Positions 54,201 through 63,200 of a stretch of 64,000 nt of DNA are shown here, one piece after another (position 1 is the first letter of the stretch; the number at the start of each line of letters is the position of its first letter). The DNA is taken from contig NZ_CP071793.1 of assembly GCF_017498545.1 (NCBI RefSeq), forward strand, positions 4,427,001-4,491,000, given 5' to 3'. Position numbers and translations under genes: made by a program. The notes under the pieces are model-generated. The model was given only the letters and a program-made list of their open reading frames with translations, did no database searches and was not told the origin of the DNA. This stretch comes from Sulfidibacter corallicola. GTDB lineage: Bacteria; Acidobacteriota; Holophagae; Acanthopleuribacterales; Acanthopleuribacteraceae.

Positions 54201-57200
54201 CAAGTTCTATGTATTCTTGGTGGCGCCGTTGGCGCGGTGGCAGCCCGTCTTTGACCGGGAAAGTACTTATCTCGCCCTGTTGGAAGCGGGTTACATCGGG
54301 CAAATGCTGTTGGACAGGCAGGCAGAATTCAAGCTCGGCATCTGCCCGATCGGCGGCCTGATGTTCGACAAGATTCGTCTCGATTTCAAACTCGAAGCGG
54401 GCGATGAACTGATTCACAGCTTCGTCTGCGGCGGCTTCGAAGGCGAATTGCCCGATGATTGGAAACCGATCGAGATCCCCGCGGAACATTCGCAAAAGTC
54501 TGCCTCTCTCGAGGATCTGGCCATCGTGGGCCTCAGCGGCCGCTATCCCGGCGGCGAAGATTTGGACGACTTTCTCGGGCTTCTGGAAAGGGGGGAAACC
54601 GGCTTTTCCGAACGGGTCTTCGACGCCTCCTTCCGCCGCGACGCGGCTGCAGATACCCCGGAAACCACGCGTCACCACGGAGGATTTTTAGACCGAATCG
54701 ATGGTTTCGACGCGCAGTTGTTCAAAATGACGCCCGTCGAGGCGCGCAGCATCGACCCCCAAGAACGCCTGTTGCTGGAGACGGTCTGGGCCTGTCTGGA
54801 AAACGCGGGGTACACCAGCGCGGAATTAAACCGCCTTGCCGGTCGGGTGGGCGTATTCACGGGTTCCATGTGGAGCGAATACCAACAACACGCCGCGAAC
54901 CAAGGCCAAGCCGCCGTTTCCTTTCCCTCCTCCATGGCCAACCGCATCTCTCACTTTTTCGGGTTCAAGGGGCCCAGCATCGCGGTGAACACCTCCTGCT
55001 CTTCGGCCATGACCGCCCTGCACTACGCCTGCAGGAGCATCAAGGCCGGTGATTGCAAGGCAGCGATCATCGGCGGCGTCAACTTGATGAGCCATCCCTA
55101 TCACCTCGGTCTCCTGCATGCCATGGACTTCCTCAGCGACCAAAAGGAACCCCGGCCCTTTGGGCTCCACGCCGACGGCTGGGTTCCCGGCGAAGGCGTC
55201 GGCGCGATCATCGTCAAGTCCGTGCGGGATGCGCAACGGGACGGCGACACCATTCACGGCGTCATCAAAGGGACCGCGCTGGGTTTCAGCGGTCAAGCGG
55301 GTCGTTACGGCGCACCTTCCGCGCAGATGCAAAAGGAATCCATGCTGGCCGCCATCGAGAACGCAGGTGTCTCCATCGATTCGATAAGCTACGTGGAAGC
55401 AGCGGTTTCCGGCGCAAGTGTGGCCGACGCCCTGGAAACGAACGCCATCAAGGAGATCTTTCAAAACTCCGCCAACGCGCCGACCCCGATCGGCAGCGTC
55501 AAAGCCAACATCGGCCATTTGGAATCGGCCTCGGCGATGTCGCAATTGACCAAAGTCCTGTTCCAACTGAAACGGGGACAGATATTCCCGACCCTCAATA
55601 CCCAGCCCTTGAACCCCATGCTCCAGCCGGAGGACGGCGGCTTGCGGATCGTGGGCGAATTGACGACTTGGCCAAACTCGGACGGGCCTCGGCGCGCCTT
55701 GATCAACGCCTTCGGGGCGACGGGGTCGGCCGGGCACCTGGTGCTGGAGGAATACCCGGAACCGGAACCCACAGCGGTAGAAGGGGAAGCCCTGATCCCC
55801 CTTTCGGCGGCGACCCCTTCACAACTGCGCACGCTCGCCGCGCGCCTGCACGACGCGCTGAAGACGCCGCCGCCCCTGGCCGACATCGCCCATACGCTCC
55901 AGGTGGGTCGCGTCCACATGACGGAGCGGCTGGCGTTCGTCGCGGACTCGCCGCACGATTTGCGCGAAAAGTTGGCCTGCTATTTAAAGAGCGATGACCC
56001 GATTCGCGACTGTTTCCAAGGCTCGGTCGCCTCCGGCGAAGCACCTCAGGAAGCGGGTACCGAACAGGATTGGCGCACCATCGCTCAAAAGTGGGTGCGG
56101 GGTGCGCGGTATTCGTGGACGCGTTTCATCGACCAAACCCAACCGCGGCGGCGAACACCGCTGCCGACCTATCCCTTCGCCAGGGATGCTTTTTGGGTCG
56201 AAGCCCCCGATTCAAGGGCGACCGCCGTGCCGCAACCGACCCGCGAGCCGCGGCAGGAAGGTCTGGAAGACCAGGTGGAAACCTGGCTCGTTGAACGCTT
56301 TGCCAAAATAACCGAGCTTCCCGTTGCCAGCATCGACGCCCACGCCACCTTTGACGCGGTCGGCATCAACTCCTACATCATCCTTCAGCTCAACCGCGAC
56401 CTGGAACAAGCGTTCGGCAAACTACCGAAAACCCTGCTTTTCGAATACCAAACCATTCACGACCTGGTCGATTTCTTCGTGACCCGCCATGGCGATCGAC
56501 TCGAGGACTTGTTCGGCACAACTCCGGAGTGGCGCGACACGCGGGTAGCGACGGAAGGATCGCCCATCGAGGCGCCTGCGCGGCAAACCGAGATCGCCAT
56601 TATCGGGATCAGCGGCAGGTATCCCAATTCGAACGACCTCGAGTCGCTTTGGCAAAACCTCGAAGGCGGCGTGGATTGTATCTCCGAGATTCCCGAAGAT
56701 CGCTGGGACTACCGCGCTTATTACCATCCGGATCAACCCCGGCCGGGAAAAATGTACACCAAGTGGGGCGGGTTCATCGAGGGCGTCGATCAATTCGACC
56801 CGCTCTTTTTCAAAATGTCGCCGCTGGAAGCCGAAGCGCTGGACCCGCAGGAGCGGCTCTTTCTGGAAACGGTTTGGCATACCTTCGAAGACGCCAATTA
56901 CAATCGCGCCGCCTTACAAGCGGCGTTCGCGGGCAGCGTCGGGGTTTTCGTCGGCGTGATGTCCAGCGACTATCAATTGTTCTCCGGCAAGCCACAAGAA
57001 GACGACGGTTTGATCATCGGGTCCTCCTTCGGCTCGATTGCCAACCGGATTTCCTATTTCTTCGACTTTCACGGGCCCAGCATGGCCGTGGACACCCTGT
57101 GCTCCTCATCGTTGACGGCGCTGCATTTGGCGGTAGAGAGCATCGTGCGTAACGAGTGTCGGGCTGCCGTCGTCGGCGGCGTCAACCTCTCCATCCACCC

Positions 57201-60200
57201 CAACAAATACATCATTCAATCCCAGTTGACGATGTCTTCCAGCGACGGCCGTTGCCGTAGTTTCGGCGAAGGCGGCGATGGATTCATACCCGGCGAAGGC
57301 GTCGGCGCCGTTTTGATCAAACCGCTGGATCGAGCCATCCAAGATCGCGATCACATTTACGGCGTCATCAAGGGCACGTCCATCAATCACGACGGCAAAA
57401 CCCACGGCTATACCGTGCCGAACCCCAATGCCCAAGCCGACATGATCAAAGGCGCCATCGAAGCAGCAGGTGTGGATCCGGCCGATATCAGTTATATCGA
57501 GGCCCACGGCACCGGCACCTCGCTTGGCGACCCCGTGGAAATCGCCGGTCTGACCAAAGCCTTCGGTGCCGGTACCAACCAAAACCAATACTGCGCCCTC
57601 GGCTCGATCAAATCGAATATCGGGCACTTGGAAGCCGCCGCCGGAATGGCGGGTTTAACCAAAATCCTGCTGCAAATGAAACACGGGTTGTTGGCGCCCT
57701 CGCTCCATGCCGCAAACCTGAACAAAAATATCGATTTTGAACAAAGTCCGTTTTATGTACAGCAGGAATTACGCGAATGGAAGCGACCCGTCCGCGAAGG
57801 CGGCACGGCGCCGCGCATCGCCGGTCTGTCTTCGTTTGGCGCGGGCGGCGCAAACGCCCATGCCGTGATCGAGGAATACCGGCCGGACACGGCAGAGCCG
57901 GAGACCGTGCCGGACAAGGCACTCTATGCGATTCCGTTGTCGGCCAAGGACGAAGCACGGCTGCGGGAGATGGCGGACAACCTGCTCGCCTTCCTGAAGA
58001 AACCCCATATTGGCTTGCGAAATCTGGCCTACACCCTCCAAGTGGGACGCGAACCCATGGAAGAACGCCTGGGCTTTGCGGCTACGTCGATCGAGGAAGT
58101 CAGGACGAAACTCAGCGCGTTTCTTACGGCCGAAAGCGATGGGACCGGCCTTTACCGAAATCGCGTGAAGCGATCCCGCGAAGCCGTCCGGCCGGATGAT
58201 CAGGCCCAGGCGATTCAATCATGGGTCGAGGGCGCCGTGATCGATTGGGCTGGGTTATACGAACACGACGAACCGCGCCGGATCGCGCTTCCGGTATATC
58301 CCTTCGCGCGCGAACGGTACTGGCTCCCTCAAGCCAAGCCAAAGCGCCCTGCGCCGCAGGTGGAAGAAGAATCCTTCGAGCTGATGCACTTCGAAGAAAC
58401 CTGGCGAGAACAGCCGCTGCCCAAGGGCGCGGCACCCGACATCGGAACCTTGGTGTGCTTCCTGTCCGATCGGGAAAACCAACGTACACTGCTAGACGGG
58501 CTCGAGAAACGCAACCCGTCCATCCAAGTGGCTTTTGTGGGAACAGATGCGGTTTCCCCCGATGCGCCCGAAACCTATCAACGCGCCTTGGAGAGCGCTT
58601 GCGAGGAATTCGGCGCCATTGACGGAATTCTTTATCTGTGGGCGCTTGAAGATGGCCTGTGGGTTCGGGACACCGCTCCGATCGTCAGCCTCATTCAAGC
58701 GATCGAGGCCACCAAGATAAAACCCAAACACCTGGTGCTGGCGGGCGGATTCAGGGACGGACTCGAGCGTTGTTACGCGGAATCCTGGATCGGCTTTACC
58801 CGTTCCCTGAGAGCAGCTCTGCCCGAAACGCGGGCTCGCGTGATCCTTCAGCCCATCGGGCCTGACCTGAACGACTGGACCGAAAAGCTGACGGACGAAA
58901 TCGGCACGAATCGCGCCGAAAGCGTTCTGTACCAAGCGGGCAAACGCCACTGCCTGAAGGTGCAACCAACCCCGCCGCTGCCCACCGGCGATCCGGCGCC
59001 GATCGACGGAACGGTTCTCATCACCGGCGGTGCCGGTGGCCTGGGACTTCTGTTTGCGGAACATCTGTTCAAAACCAGGTCCGTCGATCTGATCCTCACC
59101 GGTCGTTCTCCGCTCAGCCAGGAAAAACGAGCCCGGCTTCAGGCCATGCAGACTGGCGAATGCCGGGTGGTTTACCTGCAGGCTGACGTGTGTGACGCAG
59201 CGGGCATGAAAGACGGGGTGGCCCGTTTAGACCTGGGTCCCATCACGGGTGTGATCCATGCGGCGGGCCTGGAGCCGTCGGGCCACATTTTCGACAAAAC
59301 CCACGAGCACTTCCAGGCCGGGTTGGCAGCCAAGATCGACGGCACTCAAATCCTGGACGAAGTGCTGGCCCGCGAACCGCTGGAATTCGTCTGCTATTTT
59401 TCGTCCACCGCCGCCGTGCTGGGCGACTGGGGCGCCTGCGATTACGCCATGGCGAACCGCTTCCAAACCGCCTACGCCGATTACCGCAACGGCTTGCGAA
59501 CCAAGTGCGAGCGCCAAGGTCGAACCTTGGTCCTCAACTGGCCGCTGTGGCAAAGCGGCGGCATGGGTCAGGACCGGGAGCAAGCCCGCGCCTACCTCCA
59601 ATCCAGCGGCCAGCGGTTCTTGGAAACCCGAGAAGGTCTCGACTCGTTCGACCGATTCCTGCAAGCCGAGCAGACCCAACTGCTGGTCTTTGCCGCGCGC
59701 AAAGATCGGATCGATCGGCTGTTGGCCATCACCGAAGTGTCCGCGCCCAAACCCAGGGCAAGTCGTCCCGAGATGCGCGGTTTGACTGTCGCCCAATCGA
59801 TCCGCTGGGACCTGGTGGACCTCGTCTCGGGCCTAATGAAAATCGACAAGGCCAAGATCGATGTGGAAAGCGATTTAACCAATTACGGCTTCGACTCGAT
59901 CAGCCTCGCCAATTTTGCGCAATGTCTCACAAATCACTATGGCTTCGAGGTCACGCCCGCCGTATTTTTCGGGCGTTCCACCCTGGCCGAGCTGACCCGC
60001 TACTTTCTGGACGAGCACGGCGACGCCGTCCGACGCTTCTACCGCCAGGATCCCGTTGGTGCCCAAACCGCGCCGCAACCCAGGGAAAAAGTTGCGCCGC
60101 AACCCGAGGCAGTGGTTCAGCCCATACGATCGACGACCCGGGAACAGGGCGAGCCGATTGCGATCATCGGCATGAGCGGACGCTTCCCCCAAGCCCGTTC

Positions 60201-63200
60201 GGTGGAGGACATGTGGCGCATCCTGGAGAACGGAGAAAACGCGGTCCAGGAAATCCCTGCGGAGCGGTTCGACTGGCGAGCCTACTTCGGCGACCCCACC
60301 ACGGATGCGAGCAAAACCAATTGCAAGTGGACCGGGAACATTCCGGGGGTGGCGGAATTCGACCCGTCGTTCTTCGAGATCTCTCCCCGCGAAGCCGAAC
60401 GCATGGACCCCAGGCAACGGCTGCTGCTCCAGGAATCTTGGAACGCCCTGGAGGATGCCGGATACGGCGCAAGGCACATCGCCGAATGCAAAACCGGCAT
60501 GTTCGTCGGCGTGGAGGAGGGCGAGTACCAGCGCATGGCTGCGCAAGGTGATCTGACCTCCTTTCACACCGGCATTTTGGCCGCGCGTTTAGCCTACTTC
60601 CTCAACCTCAAGGGACCGACCATGGCGATCAATACCGCCTGTTCGTCCTCTCTGGTCGCGGCCCACCAGGCGTGTCAGAGCCTGCGCAATGGCGAATGCG
60701 ACACCGCCCTCGCCGCCGGCGTCAATCTCATGCTGACCCCCGAGGTCTACATCGGCATGGCCCAGGCCGGCATGTTGTCCGATCAGGGAACCTGCTTCGC
60801 GTTCGACCAACGCGCCGACGGGATGGTGCCGGGCGAGGCCGTGGCCGTGGTGGTCCTGAAACGTCTGTCCCAGGCGCTTCGCGACGGCGACCCGATTCAT
60901 GCCGTCATCCCCGCGAGCGGTGTCAATTACGACGGCAAGACCAGCGGGATCACCGCACCCAGCGGCGTATCCCAAACCGAGCTGATCCAAAGCGTTTACA
61001 CGCGTTATCACATCGAGCCCGAATCCATCGACTACATCGTCGCCCACGGCACGGGAACGCCCCTGGGCGACCCCGTGGAGATCAACGCGCTGGAAAAGGC
61101 CTTCGAGGGCGTCGGCCAACACGCGAACTGCGCCTTGACCTCCACCAAGACCAATTTCGGCCATACCTTCGCGGCCTCGGGTCTGGTCAGCCTCATCGGT
61201 ATGGTCCAAGCCCTGCGTCACGAAACCATTCCCGCCAGTCTGCACTGCGATCGGGAAAGCGATTACATCGACTGGAAAACCAGCCCGTTTTACGTCAACA
61301 AGAGCAAGCGATCCTGGCCAAAGCAAGCAAACGCGGCGCGAACCGGCGCCGTCAGTTCCTTCGGCATGAGCGGTACCAACGCCCACATGGTGGTACGGGA
61401 CATCCGGCTCGAGCCGTCGCACACCGACGCGCAACCCTGTTACCTGCTCGCTTTTTCCGCCAAGACCGAATCGGCGTTGCTCGAGAGAGTCAAACGGTTC
61501 TCGGAGCTTTTGGAACGGGACCCGCAACTGGACCTGGCAGGTGCCGGCTACACCTTGCTGGAAGGACGTCACCATTTCAGATATCGCCTCGCGATGGTTG
61601 TGCTCGACGCCGAAGACGCCCGTTACCTGTTGCAGCAGCTCGACAACAAATCGCCGCACCTGTTCCGCGGTGTCGTCTCACGCGGCTTCGACCCGCAACC
61701 CGCGTTACGCGATTACGGCCAACGGCTGATCGAAGACGGTCCCGTTTTGCAGGCCGATCCGCGCAAGTACGGCGAATCCCTGCGCGCCCTGTCCGAGCTG
61801 TTTTGTCAGGGCTACGACTTCTCCTGGTCGCATTTTTTGGGAGACAAACCGCCGCGCCGCATCCATCTCCCGACCTACCCTTTTTCGCGCGAACGCTATT
61901 GGATCGACCGCGAAGAACCCGAGGTGGAATGGCTCGAAGAACCCGCCGAACCGGTCGTCGCACCCTCGGTTTCGGGGAACGGCAGGCGCCTGGAATTAAC
62001 CGGCCTGAGCACGGCGGCATGCCTGGAATGGGAATTAAAGGAGCACATGAGCGGCATCCTGAAAACCCAACGCGAGATGCTGGAATCGGACATGGAGTTT
62101 ACCGAGTTCGGTTTCGACTCCATCCGGCTGTCAGAACTGGGCCTCGCGCTGACGAACCATTTCCAGGTGGAAATCAACCCTTCCATATTTTTCGGGTACC
62201 CCACGTTGGAAAAACTGGTTCCCCACCTGCTGGATGTGCACGGCGACGCGCTGCGGGCTTTTTTTAGAGAGAACCCAAGCAACCGCCCCGCGAACCCCAA
62301 TCCCAAAAGCATCGCCGTTCGCAAACCCAACAGGAGACGCGTGGTTCCGGCCGGCGCACCGGCCCAAGCAGAACCCATCGCCGTGATCGGCATGAGCGGC
62401 CGTTTTCCCCAATCCCGAAACGTGGACGACATGTGGCACATCTTGGCCTCGGGCCACAACGCGGTCACGGAAATCCCCTCGGAACGATTTGATTGGCGCC
62501 GCTATTTCGATCCGGCGGGCTCCCCGGGAAAAACCAACTGCAAGTGGATGGGCAGTCTGCCGGACGTGAAGGCATTCGATTCCCTGTTTTTTGAAATATC
62601 CCCCAAGGAAGCCGAAACCATGGACCCCAGACAGCGATTGTTGCTGCAGGAGGCCTGGAACGCGTTGGAAGATGCCGGTTACGGCCAAGACCGATTGAAC
62701 ACCGATCAGGTCGGCATGTTCGTCGGAGTGGAACAGGACGATTACCAAGCCTTGAGAGGCGCGCAGGGCGGGGTGACATCCAGTCACAACGGGGTGTTGG
62801 CGGCGCGTCTGGCGTATTTCATGAACCTGACGGGCCCCAACATGGCCATCAACACGGCTTGCTCCTCCGGCTTGGTCGCCGCCCATCAAGCTTGGCTCAG
62901 TCTGCGCAATCACGAATGCGACCTGGCTTTGGCCGCGGGGGTCAATCTAGTGCTCACGCCAGGCATGTTCGTGGCCATGAGCCAATCCGGGATGCTGTCA
63001 CCGGATGGCAAGTGCTTCGCCTTCGACCAACGCGCCAACGGCATGGTTCCCGGTGAAGCCGTGGCGGTGCTGGTCTTCAAACGCCTCTCCCAAGCCGAGC
63101 GCGACGGCGATCCGATCTATGCGGTCATCGAGGGCAGCGGCGTCAATTACGACGGCAAGACCAACGGCATCACCGCGCCCAGCGGCGTGTCCCAGGTGCG

